This document shows positions 23,205 through 32,065 of a stretch of 36,168 nucleotides of DNA, one piece after another (the stretch's first letter is position 1; each line of letters starts with the position of its first letter). The DNA lies in NCBI GenBank assembly GCA_022826945.1, contig JAJDTY010000032.1, positions 1 to 36,168 of the forward strand, in the 5' to 3' direction. Origin of the DNA: Candidatus Binatia bacterium (GTDB taxonomy: Bacteria > Desulfobacterota > Binatia > Bin18). The notes beneath the pieces were generated by a model. That model saw only the letters and a list, made by a program, of their open reading frames with translations. It had not been told where the DNA came from and made no database searches. The position numbers and the translations under genes were made by a program.

Positions 23205-24185
23205 TTACAGGACCTCCGGATTGACCGGTGTAGGCGGCCGCTGGCCGCTGAGAAAGGCGGCAATGTTTTCTGCCGCCAGGGTGGCCATGCGCGTCCGGGT
23301 GGCAATGCTGGCGCTGCCGACGTGGGGAACAACCAGGCAGTTGTCGAGCGTCAGCAACGGGTCGTCCGCAGGCAGCGGCTCCGGGTCGGTCACGTCAAGC
23401 GCGGCCCCGGCAATGACCTCGTTCCGCAGGGCCGCATACAGGGCCTGCGCATCAACAATCGGCCCGCGTGCGGCGTTCACCAAAAAGGCGGTCGGCTTCA
23501 TCTTTTTGAGCTGGGACGTCGAGATGAGCTGGCGCGTTTCCGGACCGAGCGGAACCAGCACGACCACAAAATCCGACTCGCTCAGCAGAGTATCCATCTC
23601 GACCCAGGTACACCCGAGCTGCGCCTCAGCCTCTTTGTTCCGACCGCGATTATGGTAGAGCACGCGCATATCAAAGCCTTGCGCCCGCCTGGCGACTGCG
23701 GCTCCAATACGCCCCAGACCGATAATGCCCAGCGTGGCCTGATGCACGTCTGCCCCGAGAAAGACAAACGGGCTCCACACCGGCCACTGGCCGGCGCGTA
23801 CGCGGCGTTCGCCTTCGCCGATACGGCGGGCGATACCCAGCATGAGCGCGAAGGTGAGGTCGGCGGTGGTTTCGGTCAGAACGCCCGGCGTGTTGGTCAG
23901 GGCGATGTTGCGACGGGTCAACGCCGGGACATCCACATTGTCATACCCGACGGCCATATTGGCGACGATCCTGAGTTGTGGCGCCTGGTCGAGCAGGTCG
24001 TCATCAATGCGTTCCGTGACCATGCTCAGCAGGGCAACAGTATCGCGCACCTCGGACAGCAAGGTCTCGCGCGAAACGGCTTGCTCCGACTCCCAAACAG
24101 ACAGGGTCCCGCAGGTCCGTAAGGGGGCCAGCGCTGCTTCAGGAAGCTGACGGGTAACATAAATTTTTGGTGGGTCCTGAGCCAT
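23205..24185 (-). CDS. D-2-hydroxyacid dehydrogenase (glyoxylate reductase-like)
   Basis: A 326-residue NAD(P)-dependent dehydrogenase. GLGRIG (156-161) is the Rossmann motif. The catalytic set is R240 (NAARG), E269 (DVTDPEP) and H288 (PHVGSA). Substrate-loop VGYDNVDV and the NTPGVLTETTADL segment are typical of glyoxylate/hydroxypyruvate reductases. The substrate could also be another short 2-oxoacid. HNRGR after the second glycine-rich strand suggests NADP acceptance. It is divergent from the FTR-like gene. Confidence 0.92.
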   Translation of the reverse strand: MAQDPPKIYVTRQLPEAALAPLRTCGTLSVWESEQAVSRETLLSEVRDTVALLSMVTERIDDDLLDQAPQLRIVANMAVGYDNVDVPALTRRNIALTNTPGVLTETTADLTFALMLGIARRIGEGERRVRAGQWPVWSPFVFLGADVHQATLGIIGLGRIGAAVARRAQGFDMRVLYHNRGRNKEAEAQLGCTWVEMDTLLSESDFVVVLVPLGPETRQLISTSQLKKMKPTAFLVNAARGPIVDAQALYAALRNEVIAGAALDVTDPEPLPADDPLLTLDNCLVVPHVGSASIATRTRMATLAAENIAAFLSGQRPPTPVNPEVL

Positions 24186-24286
24186 GTGCTCTTATCTATC
24201 GGAAGCACCCAGGGTGGTATAGGCTTGCCGGAAATACTAGACTAAGGGTGAAGCTGTCAGAAATCACACGGTTGAGGAGTCACGCC

Positions 24287-24676
24287 ATGGACCAGCCTTC
24301 CGAGAAAAGCATCAAGCGCATGCGCATCTATGTTGAAAAATACATGCAGAAAACCGGAACCTCAGGCCATCCGGAGCCCGAGGTGACCGAATCGGTGATT
24401 CTGGGTCTGGCCAATAATATCGATGAGGTCGGCCGGCCGCTCTGCCCGTGTAATTTTTATCCCGACAAAAAAGCCGAAGTCGAACGCAGCCGCGAGTGGG
24501 TCTGTGCCTGTGACGAAATGAAGAAGTGGAAGTACTGCCACTGTCTGCTGTTCGTGACACCCGAGGGTACGCCGATTACCGAGCATCTGCCCGAAGACCA
24601 CGAGGGCCGTCAAATCTACGGCCTCGTCAAGGACCCGACGCCGGGCAAGGGCCGAGAACTGGCCGACAAAGCCTAG
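24287..24676 (+). CDS. ferredoxin:thioredoxin reductase catalytic-subunit-like protein
   Basis: A 129-residue protein with the full FTR-beta cysteine set: C53-P-C55, C73-A-C75 and C84-H-C86. By correspondence with the plant/cyanobacterial enzyme, C53, C73, C75 and C84 should hold the [4Fe-4S] cluster, and C55/C86 form the redox disulfide that reduces thioredoxin. The segment CHCLLFVTPEG is typical. GAGGAG lies eight nt before the ATG at 24287. No variable (alpha) subunit, thioredoxin or ferredoxin gene is nearby, so it would work alone with an electron donor encoded elsewhere, as known for some non-photosynthetic FTR homologues. Confidence 0.88.
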   Translation: MDQPSEKSIKRMRIYVEKYMQKTGTSGHPEPEVTESVILGLANNIDEVGRPLCPCNFYPDKKAEVERSREWVCACDEMKKWKYCHCLLFVTPEGTPITEHLPEDHEGRQIYGLVKDPTPGKGRELADKA

Positions 24677-24698
24677 CCGCAACCGGCCGGTCAGCGGC
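24676..24698. terminator. compact inverted repeat between convergent genes
   Basis: GCCGC (24676-24680) and GCGGC (24694-24698) flank an inner ACCGGCCGGT palindrome, giving a GC-rich stem in the 24-nt gap between the FTR-like gene and the last TonB receptor. No T-tract is present. It could serve both directions. Confidence 0.35.
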
Positions 24699-24700
24699 AA

Positions 24701-27127
24701 TCAGCTACCGATGAAGTGATAGGTCAACTCCAGACCGAACACCCGGCCTCTCATCAACGGCGAGAGGGTGCCGGTGGGCAGTTGAATGTCCGTCCCGAAC
24801 CGCGCGTAGTCCAGCAGGTTCTTGCCGTACAGGCCGACCACCCACTGACTGTTGTCGAGGTGGATATCCACCCCGGCCTGTAACATCTTCTGCTGCCGGT
24901 TGAAGCCGGTGTTATCGTCGTTGGTATACTCTTTGTCGCGATAGGCGTAGGTGACGCGCGAGGCGAGCCGGGCGCGGGTGCCGACGCGGAGATTGTGGAG
25001 CAGGCCCAGGCTATAGGTCCAGTGCGCGGCCCGCGGCGGTTCGAGGTCCTCGTCCTTGTCGTCCAGCTTGCCGTCCCGGTTGAGGTCGAACCTGACCTTG
25101 GTGTAGTCCGGCTCGACGTAGCCGAGCGAGCCGAGGAAGACCAAACCGGGGGAGAGGACCACCATCCCCTCCATTTCCAAGCCCCAGAATTCGGCGTCGG
25201 CCGTATTCCGAATCACCTGCACGATGTTCTGCACGGTCTGTATGGTCGGCCGGCCGTCTACAAAGATGATGACAGGCCGACCCGTGACCGGGTCCGGAGC
25301 AGGGAGATTCTCGCCGAAAGCCAGTTCACGTTGCAGATTGTCGACGAAGTTGTAGAAAAACGACGCGTTCAGGCGGGCGCGGGCGCCCCAGGTCTTCTTG
25401 ACGCCGATCTCGAAGTTGTCGATCTGCTCTTCGTCAAACCCCTCAGTCCCAAGATCGCGCGCGACCTCCAGGCCGAGTGCCTCCAACCCGGCGATCTCCA
25501 CGTCCGACAGGCCCTGGGTCAGGTCGAAAAACGAGTCGCGCAGATTATAGCCGCCGGACCGGAAGCCGCGCGTCCAGTGGGCATAGAGCAGCGTTTCGGG
25601 GTCGAGCCGGTAGGTCAGCCCGACCTTGGGCGACAGACTGTTCCAGCTTGCCGAGTCTTTGAAATGGGTAGGGCAGTCTGGACCCGTCACGATATGACAC
25701 GAGACGTCCACGTTGCGGAGGATATTCGCAATCTCTGCAGCTTTCTCTTCATGGGTGTAGCGCAGCCCCAGGGTCAGCGTCAGCTTGTCGGTCAGGTCGT
25801 AGTCCCCGGCGGCGAACAATCCGAACGTCTCGACATTATAGATACCGCCGCCGTTGAATTCCAAGATGTCGCCACTCGGGTCACCGAAAAGCCGCTGTTC
25901 GTGATAGGAGAGATCGTTCTGAAAATAGTAGAAGCCGGTCGTCAGGAAGAGCCGGTCGAAGAACATCCCGCTGTAGCGCAACTCGTTGCTGAACTGCTCC
26001 GCGGCCTGGGCACCGCCTCCGTGAAAAGAGGTCAGTGGCGTCGCGTCGGTATCGCTCAGACCATCTCCCATCCCCTCGCGCCAGCCGAAGATATTGGTCA
26101 TGGTCCCGTTACCGAACGGGATGTCCCAATCCGCCCGGGCGTTGAAGAAGTTGATATAGGTCTTCAGGAAACCCTCTTCGTTGACGGCGAAGTCGTGGCT
26201 GTCGCGCTTGAAATTGAACTGCGGATGGGACAGGCCGGCACCGTTGGTATGCGTCTGAGCCGCGGGCCCGTCCTCGTCGAGGTCCTGATATTCGTAGCGG
26301 AGCGTGAAGCGCAGCGTGTCCCAGGGCTGCCAGGTGACGACCGGCCGCAGCATCAGCGTATCCCGCGCGCCGAATGCCTTGCCGTTGTACTCGTTCTCAA
26401 ACCAACCCTGATCCTGATTGGAATAGACCGTGAAACGGACGCGGAGCGTCTCGGTCAGCGGGGCGTTGAACGTACCCGAGACGTACATATTCGGGGCCTT
26501 GCCACCGCCTTCGACCGCACTGCGGACCGTAGCCTCATAGCGGTCGGTCGGAGTTTTGGTGTTGACCAAGACGGCTCCGCCCACCACGTTGCGACCGAAC
26601 AGGACCCCTTGCGGACCGCGCAGGACCTCGATGCTGTCCAGATCGAAGGCGTCGTACAGCACCCCCGCGTTCGTTCCCAAGTAGATACCGTCAACGAAGA
26701 CGCCGACCGTCGGATCAATGGACGGAATCGAGCTGTTGATGCCCAGACCACGAATGGAGAAGTTGGCGAAGCCGCGCGCCAAGCCGATGTCGTCGAGAGC
26801 CACATTCGGCATGTTGATCGTCAGGTCGCCGATGTCGCGCAGCTTGAGAGTGTCAAGCTGTTCGGCGTCGAAGGCCGTGATCGACACCGGTACGTCCTGG
26901 ATCATCGCCTCCCGCTTGAGAGCGGTGACAACCATTCCTTCCAGATGCCTGACCTCTGTCGCTGCGGCAGATTCTTCCGAGGCGGCCCTGCCGGCGTCCG
27001 GCTGCGCATCCTGGGCGAGGACCGAGAGGGAGGGGAGGAAAACGCTCAGCACCGTCACCATCGTCAGCGTCCGGACGGCGAGCCGCCCTGCCGTCCGGAA
27101 CTTGGAGGTGTGACTGATGAGGCGCAT
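24701..27127 (-). CDS. TonB-dependent outer-membrane receptor, array copy 4
   Basis: An 808-residue receptor. The signal peptide (TLTMVTVLSVFLPSLSVLA) is followed by an acidic Ala/Glu spacer, the plug (VVTALKREAMIQDVPVSITAF to about residue 190, with LRGPQGVLFGRNVVGGAV) and a beta-barrel ending LELTYHFIGS. Such receptors import siderophores, cobalamin or other large molecules using TonB energy. An extracellular cysteine loop (SCHIVTGPDCP) and a dockerin-like loop (DLNRDGKLDDKD) are shared with the three copies upstream. It has an extra stretch of about 20 residues (DLTQGLSDVEIAGLEALGL) absent in the other copies. It starts 26 nt after copy 3, so it is probably co-transcribed with it. The ligand is unknown. 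Confidence 0.92.
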   Translation of the reverse strand: MRLISHTSKFRTAGRLAVRTLTMVTVLSVFLPSLSVLAQDAQPDAGRAASEESAAATEVRHLEGMVVTALKREAMIQDVPVSITAFDAEQLDTLKLRDIGDLTINMPNVALDDIGLARGFANFSIRGLGINSSIPSIDPTVGVFVDGIYLGTNAGVLYDAFDLDSIEVLRGPQGVLFGRNVVGGAVLVNTKTPTDRYEATVRSAVEGGGKAPNMYVSGTFNAPLTETLRVRFTVYSNQDQGWFENEYNGKAFGARDTLMLRPVVTWQPWDTLRFTLRYEYQDLDEDGPAAQTHTNGAGLSHPQFNFKRDSHDFAVNEEGFLKTYINFFNARADWDIPFGNGTMTNIFGWREGMGDGLSDTDATPLTSFHGGGAQAAEQFSNELRYSGMFFDRLFLTTGFYYFQNDLSYHEQRLFGDPSGDILEFNGGGIYNVETFGLFAAGDYDLTDKLTLTLGLRYTHEEKAAEIANILRNVDVSCHIVTGPDCPTHFKDSASWNSLSPKVGLTYRLDPETLLYAHWTRGFRSGGYNLRDSFFDLTQGLSDVEIAGLEALGLEVARDLGTEGFDEEQIDNFEIGVKKTWGARARLNASFFYNFVDNLQRELAFGENLPAPDPVTGRPVIIFVDGRPTIQTVQNIVQVIRNTADAEFWGLEMEGMVVLSPGLVFLGSLGYVEPDYTKVRFDLNRDGKLDDKDEDLEPPRAAHWTYSLGLLHNLRVGTRARLASRVTYAYRDKEYTNDDNTGFNRQQKMLQAGVDIHLDNSQWVVGLYGKNLLDYARFGTDIQLPTGTLSPLMRGRVFGLELTYHFIGS

Positions 27128-27153
27128 AAACCCGCCAATCTCGGGCGTAATAA

Positions 27154-29499
27154 TCAGACGCCGGTGAAATGATACGTCAACTCCAGGCCGAAGATCCGAC
27201 CCTTTGCCAAAGGAGAAAAGGTGCCGCCGCCAAGTGCCGTCGGCAACTGCGTATCACCGCCGAACAGGCTGTAGCCCAGCAGGTTCTTGCCGTACAGGCC
27301 GAGCACCCACTGACTGTCGTTGAAGTGAATGTCCACCCCGGCCTGCAACCGTTTCTGCTGCCGGTTGAAACCGAGGTTGTCATCGCTCGAATACGATTTG
27401 TCCCGGTAGGCATAGATGACCCGTGAGGCCAGCCGGATGCGACGACTGAGCCGCAGGTCGTTCAACAGGCCCAGGCTATAGGTCCACTTTGCGGCCCGGG
27501 GGGGTTCCAGATCCTCATCCTTACCGTCCACCCTGCCGTCGTTGTTGAGGTCAAACTTGACTGCGGCGTAGTCCGACTCCACAAAACCGGCCGAACCGAA
27601 CAGGCTCAGGCCGGGGGCCAGGACCAGACTGCCCTCCACCTCAAAGCCGTACAGGTCTGCGTCGGCCGTATTGCGGATCACCTGTACGACATTACCCTGC
27701 GTCACGGGTCTCCCGTCGGGGCCGATGACCGGTTCCCCGGTCGCCGGATTGAGCACCGGCAGCTCTTCGGGGAAAACCAGCTCGCGTTGCATGTCGTCGA
27801 TCAGATTATAGAAAAACGCGGCGTTGAGCCGGGCACGGTTTCCAAAGGTTTTCTTGAAGCCGATCTCGAAGTTGTCGATCTGCTCTTCATCAAAGGGGCC
27901 GGGGCCGAGGTCACGCGGGTCGCCCGGCAGACCGAAAAACGTGTCGCGCAGGTTATAGCCGCCGGACCGAAAGCCACGCGTCCAGTGGGCATAGACCAAG
28001 GTATCGTCATCGTATCGATAGCTCAGCCCGACCTTGGGCGACAGATTGGTCCAGGTTTCTTTATCCCGGAAATGGCTGGGGCAGTCCGGGCCGGTAATGA
28101 TGTTGCACGGGTTGGCACCGTTTCGGGTCAGATTGGTGATTTCGGCGTCCTTTTCCTCGTGGGTATAGCGTAGCCCCAGGGTCAGCGTCAGCCAGTCGGT
28201 CAGGTCGTAGTCCCCATTCATGAACAATCCGAAGGTTTCGACATCCAGGTTGCCGCCCCCGTTCTGCTGGATTTGCCCGAAGGCGAGGGAACGATACTCG
28301 TGATAGCCGATGTCGTTATCGAAATAATAAAAGCCGGTCGTCAGGAACAGCCGGTTGAAAAACAAGCCGGCATAGCGCAGTTCGTTGCTGAACTGTTCCG
28401 ATTGTTGCAAGGCTCCTCCGGTAAACAGCGGCAGGGGTGTCGCGTCGATATCACTTTGCGCGGTTCCCTGCGCATCCCGCCAGCCGAAGATATTGGTGAC
28501 TCTGCCGTTGCCCAAGGGGACATCCCAGTCCAAGCGCGTGTTGAAAAAGTGAATTTCCGATGTGAGATGCCCCTCGTCGTCAATGGCGAAGTCGTGACTG
28601 TCACGGTCGTAGTTGGCAAAGGGATTGGACCGACCGGAACCGTCGGTATGGTTCTGGGCCGCGGGTCCGTCACCGTCGAGGTCCTGATATTCATAGCGGA
28701 GCGTCAGGCTCAGCGTATCCGTGGGCTGCCAGGAGATAACCGGTCGGAGCATCAGCGTGTCCTGCACGCCGAACGCCTTCCCGGTATGTTCATTTTCGAA
28801 CCAGCCCTGATCCTGATTGGAATACACGGTGAAGCGGGCTCCCAGGGTCTCGGTCAGCGGAGCGTTGAGTGTGCCCGCGACGTAGACGTTGGGCGCCTTG
28901 CCCCCGCCTTCCACCGCGCTGCGCACCGTGGCTTCGTAGCGATCAGTCGGCGTTCTGGTGTTGAGCAGGACCGCGCCGCCAACGACGTTGCGGCCGAACA
29001 GCACACCCTGCGGGCCGCGCAGCACCTCGACCGCCTCCAGGTCGAAGGTGTCGTACAGCATCGTCGCATTTGATCCCATATACACACCGTCGATGAAGAC
29101 ACCGACCGTCGGATCGATACCCGGAATCGAACTGTTAATGCCCAACCCGCGAATGGAGAAGTTCGCAACCCCGCGGGCCGTGCCGGCATCGTCCAGGGAG
29201 ACGTTCGGCATGCGGATGGACAAATTGGTCAGGTCGCGCACCTTGAGCGCGTCAAGCTGTTCGGCGTCGAAGGCGGTGACCGCTACCGGGACATCCTGGA
29301 GCAGTTGTTCCCGCTTTTGGGCGGTCACCACAATATCGTCCAACATCGTGGCGCTTGCGGCAGCCTCTTCTTCCGGCTCGGTCTCCTGGGCTATAGCCGG
29401 GATCGGGGAAAAACCGACACTCAGCACCACAACGACGCTCAGGATGAAGATGATGAACAGGCTTGCCGGTCGGAATGCGGATGTTGTGGTGAGACTCAT
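27154..29499 (-). CDS. TonB-dependent outer-membrane receptor, array copy 3
   Basis: A 781-residue receptor. The ATG at 29499 is chosen because GGAGGGAGT lies directly upstream and the signal peptide (SLFIIFILSVVVVLSVGF, cleavage after AIA) follows; the open frame extends 240 nt upstream without similarity to the sister copies. The plug has DIVVTAQKREQLLQDVPVAVTAF and the barrel ends LELTYHFTGV. It contains PCNIITGPDCP and the DLNNDGRVDGKD loop. It is closest in plug sequence to the other copies across NQDQGWFENEHTGKAFGVQD, indicating tandem duplication. The ligand is unknown. Confidence 0.92.
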   Translation of the reverse strand: MSLTTTSAFRPASLFIIFILSVVVVLSVGFSPIPAIAQETEPEEEAAASATMLDDIVVTAQKREQLLQDVPVAVTAFDAEQLDALKVRDLTNLSIRMPNVSLDDAGTARGVANFSIRGLGINSSIPGIDPTVGVFIDGVYMGSNATMLYDTFDLEAVEVLRGPQGVLFGRNVVGGAVLLNTRTPTDRYEATVRSAVEGGGKAPNVYVAGTLNAPLTETLGARFTVYSNQDQGWFENEHTGKAFGVQDTLMLRPVISWQPTDTLSLTLRYEYQDLDGDGPAAQNHTDGSGRSNPFANYDRDSHDFAIDDEGHLTSEIHFFNTRLDWDVPLGNGRVTNIFGWRDAQGTAQSDIDATPLPLFTGGALQQSEQFSNELRYAGLFFNRLFLTTGFYYFDNDIGYHEYRSLAFGQIQQNGGGNLDVETFGLFMNGDYDLTDWLTLTLGLRYTHEEKDAEITNLTRNGANPCNIITGPDCPSHFRDKETWTNLSPKVGLSYRYDDDTLVYAHWTRGFRSGGYNLRDTFFGLPGDPRDLGPGPFDEEQIDNFEIGFKKTFGNRARLNAAFFYNLIDDMQRELVFPEELPVLNPATGEPVIGPDGRPVTQGNVVQVIRNTADADLYGFEVEGSLVLAPGLSLFGSAGFVESDYAAVKFDLNNDGRVDGKDEDLEPPRAAKWTYSLGLLNDLRLSRRIRLASRVIYAYRDKSYSSDDNLGFNRQQKRLQAGVDIHFNDSQWVLGLYGKNLLGYSLFGGDTQLPTALGGGTFSPLAKGRIFGLELTYHFTGV

Positions 29500-29594
29500 A
29501 CTCCCTCCGATCTTATACGGGAAAATACTGACCCCAGGGTCTGCTCGAACTTCAGTCCTTCTACCGTAGCGGTTTCTGACTGTAAACGCCGGTT

Positions 29595-31898
29595 TCAGAC
29601 GCTGGTGAACTGATAGGTCAGTTCCAGGCCAAAGGTGCGGCCTTTCATGAGCGGCGAAAAACTCCCAAAACCGGGGTTGACGAAATGAATGCCGTGGGGG
29701 ACCGCGTGCAGCAGATTCTTGCCGTACAGGCCGACCACCCACTGACTGTTATTCACATGCAAATCAATGCCGGCGTCCAGCTTCTTGAGCTGCCGGTGGA
29801 ACCCGACGTTGTTGTCCGAGTGATATTCTTTGTCCCGGTAGGCGTAATTGATGCGCGATTCAAGAGAGTGACGATTGCCGATAGAGAGACTGTGCTGGAG
29901 TCCGAAGCTATACGTCCAGGTGGGAGCGCGGATAAGGTCAAGGTCCTCGTCTTTGTCGTCCACCGCCCCGTCACCGCTGAGGTCATAGCGGACTGCGGTC
30001 AAGTTCGAGTCGAGGTAGCCCATTGACCCATGAAGCACCAAGTTGTCCAGCAGCGCGAAAGAGCCGTCCAGTTCCGCGCCGTAGATATCGACATCCGCGG
30101 TGTTCAGAAAATTCTGGACGACGCCCTCGGCTCCACCAGTCAACACGACGCGTTGCAGGTCCTGAATCATATTGAGAAACACCGCGCCGTTGAGGCGTAC
30201 GCGCGTACCGAGCGTACTCTTGAAACCGAGTTCAAAATTGTCAGCCTGCTCCTGGTCGGTCGGGCCCGGGTCGGTGCCCTCTTTGGTAATGCGGACATTA
30301 TAGTTGCCGGACCGAAAGCCCCGCGTCCAGTGCCAGTACACCAGGATACCGTCCGTGGGATGGAGGGTCAGGCCGATCTTGGGCGAGAGACTATTCCAAC
30401 TCTTGTCGTCCCGGAAATGGCTGGGGCAGGCCGGGCCACGCACCATATTGCAGCCCGGGGCAGTCACGTCAGTTATGCTGTTGCGCTGCATATAGGAGAC
30501 GTCGGCCTCCTTTTCCTCATTGGTATAGCGCAGTCCGCCGGTTACGGTCAGCCAATCGGTCAGATCGTAGTCCATGTTCAGGAAGAGACCCAGCGTGTCC
30601 ACATCGTAATAGCCGCCGCCAAACTCGTTTCGTGTCGCGCCGGGTGCTCTTCCCTCAAATTCGCGCCATTCGTGATAGTCGAGATCGTTGGTGAAGTAGT
30701 AGACGCCAGTGGTCAGGCGCAGCCGGTTGAAAAACCGTCCGGTGTAGCGCAGCTCATTGCTGAATTGTTCCGACTCCTGCTGGGTGCCCAGGTTGAATCG
30801 GGACAGCGCAAAATCGGCCTGACGGTGCGTGGGCAGGCCGTCAAGGTCACCGAGGGCGTCGCTCTGCGTGGTACGCCAGCCGAAAATGTCGGTCAGCGTA
30901 CCGTTGCCGAACGCCACATCCCAGTCCAACCGAGCGTTGAAGAAGTGCACCTCGGCATCGAGGTAGCCGTCGTCGTCGACAAAGAAGTCATGGTCGCGTC
31001 GGTCGTAAACAGCCGTATTCTGGGACGCCGCTCCGTCGGCGTCCAGACTCTGGTATTCGTAGCGGAGCGTCAGGTCGAACGTGTCGGTGGGTCGCCAGCG
31101 AACGACCGGGCGCAGCATGAGCGTATCCTGTGCGCCGAACGCTTTGCCGTCGCGCTTGTTCTTGAACCAGCCCTGATCCTGGTTGGAGTACACGGTGAAG
31201 CGCGTGGCCAGTGTATCGGTCAGTGGCGCGTTGAGGGTGGCCGACGTAAAAAAATTGGGCGCTTTGCCACCGCCTTCCACCGTGCTGCGGAGCGTGGCTT
31301 CAAACTGATCGGTGGGAGCTTTGGTGTTCATCAGGACCGCGCCGCCGACCACGTTGCGACCGAACAGCACACCCTGCGGGCCGCGCAAGACCTCAATGCT
31401 CTCCAGGTCGAAGGCATCGTACAGCATCACCGAATTCGTCCCCATATAGATACCATCGACAATCACACCGACGGTCGGGTCAATGGACGGCACGGAACCG
31501 TTGACGCCCATACCGCGGATCGAAAAATTCGCCGTTCCGCGGGAGGTGCCGATCTCATCAAAGCCCACATTGGGGATACCGATGGTCAGGTCGCGCAGGT
31601 CGCGGAGTTTCGTGGCTGCAAGTTGCTCGGCGTCGAAGGCCGTGATCGACACCGGCACGTCCTGTATTGACTGTTCGCGCTTCTGGGCGGTGACGACGAC
31701 ATCATCAAGCAAGAGAGCGCTTGCGGAGGCATCGTCTGCGGACTCGGTGGAATCCTGAGCACGGACCGCTGCCGGCAGCGTGGCGGTCCCTAACAGGAGG
31801 ACGACGGCGAGCACAATCGCATACAGGCCGGTCCGTGTCGAATGATGTTTAGCTCTGATGTCGATAGGGTATATAATTTCCTCTGTTTGCATACACAT
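29595..31898 (-). CDS. TonB-dependent outer-membrane receptor, array copy 2
   Basis: A 767-residue receptor with a long charged n-region before the signal helix (GLYAIVLAVVLLLGTATLPA, cleavage near VRA). The plug starts DVVVTAQKREQSIQDVPVSITAF and the barrel ends LELTYQFTSV. It has GCNMVRGPACP and the DLSGDGAVDDKD loop, where Ser replaces Asn. There is no strong ribosome-binding site; the start at 31898 and the in-frame ATG at 31892 are both possible. It differs more from copies 3 and 4 in the barrel (for example NVRITKEGTDPGPTDQEQ), hinting at a different ligand. Confidence 0.91.
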   Translation of the reverse strand: MCMQTEEIIYPIDIRAKHHSTRTGLYAIVLAVVLLLGTATLPAAVRAQDSTESADDASASALLLDDVVVTAQKREQSIQDVPVSITAFDAEQLAATKLRDLRDLTIGIPNVGFDEIGTSRGTANFSIRGMGVNGSVPSIDPTVGVIVDGIYMGTNSVMLYDAFDLESIEVLRGPQGVLFGRNVVGGAVLMNTKAPTDQFEATLRSTVEGGGKAPNFFTSATLNAPLTDTLATRFTVYSNQDQGWFKNKRDGKAFGAQDTLMLRPVVRWRPTDTFDLTLRYEYQSLDADGAASQNTAVYDRRDHDFFVDDDGYLDAEVHFFNARLDWDVAFGNGTLTDIFGWRTTQSDALGDLDGLPTHRQADFALSRFNLGTQQESEQFSNELRYTGRFFNRLRLTTGVYYFTNDLDYHEWREFEGRAPGATRNEFGGGYYDVDTLGLFLNMDYDLTDWLTVTGGLRYTNEEKEADVSYMQRNSITDVTAPGCNMVRGPACPSHFRDDKSWNSLSPKIGLTLHPTDGILVYWHWTRGFRSGNYNVRITKEGTDPGPTDQEQADNFELGFKSTLGTRVRLNGAVFLNMIQDLQRVVLTGGAEGVVQNFLNTADVDIYGAELDGSFALLDNLVLHGSMGYLDSNLTAVRYDLSGDGAVDDKDEDLDLIRAPTWTYSFGLQHSLSIGNRHSLESRINYAYRDKEYHSDNNVGFHRQLKKLDAGIDLHVNNSQWVVGLYGKNLLHAVPHGIHFVNPGFGSFSPLMKGRTFGLELTYQFTSV

Positions 31899-32011
31899 AT
31901 GAAGAGAACTATCCGAGAGGTCGGCAGTATTTCAGTTTGAAAAATTCTGACCAGGAGAAACAACAGCTTCTCTGTACTATCCCTGTGATGCATACTGCTT
32001 GCATCTGAAAA

Positions 32012-32040
32012 TGCCTAGCCGAGCGCAGCTTGCCTGTCAA
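32012..32040 (-). promoter_or_regulatory. candidate promoter of TonB receptor copy 2
   Basis: In the AT-richer 167-nt gap, the minus strand has TTGACA (32035-32040), a 17-nt spacer, then TAGGCA (32012-32017). The -35 box is perfect, the -10 box weak. The leader to the ATG at 31898 would be about 105 nt. Confidence 0.35.
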
Positions 32041-32065
32041 TGTTCCCTACCGCCATGTCTCTCTA

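Noticed and set aside
24995..27172. Very long open frame (725 codons) antisense to TonB receptor copy 4
   Set aside because: High-GC codon shadow of a clear receptor gene; no ribosome-binding site and no recognisable protein features.
29500..29594. Upstream extension of TonB receptor copy 3 to 29742
   Set aside because: It would overlap the end of copy 2, precede the signal peptide and lack a ribosome-binding site; the ATG at 29499 has a good one.
30030..31670. 546-codon open frame antisense to TonB receptor copy 2
   Set aside because: Shadow frame; the opposite strand encodes conserved plug and barrel motifs.
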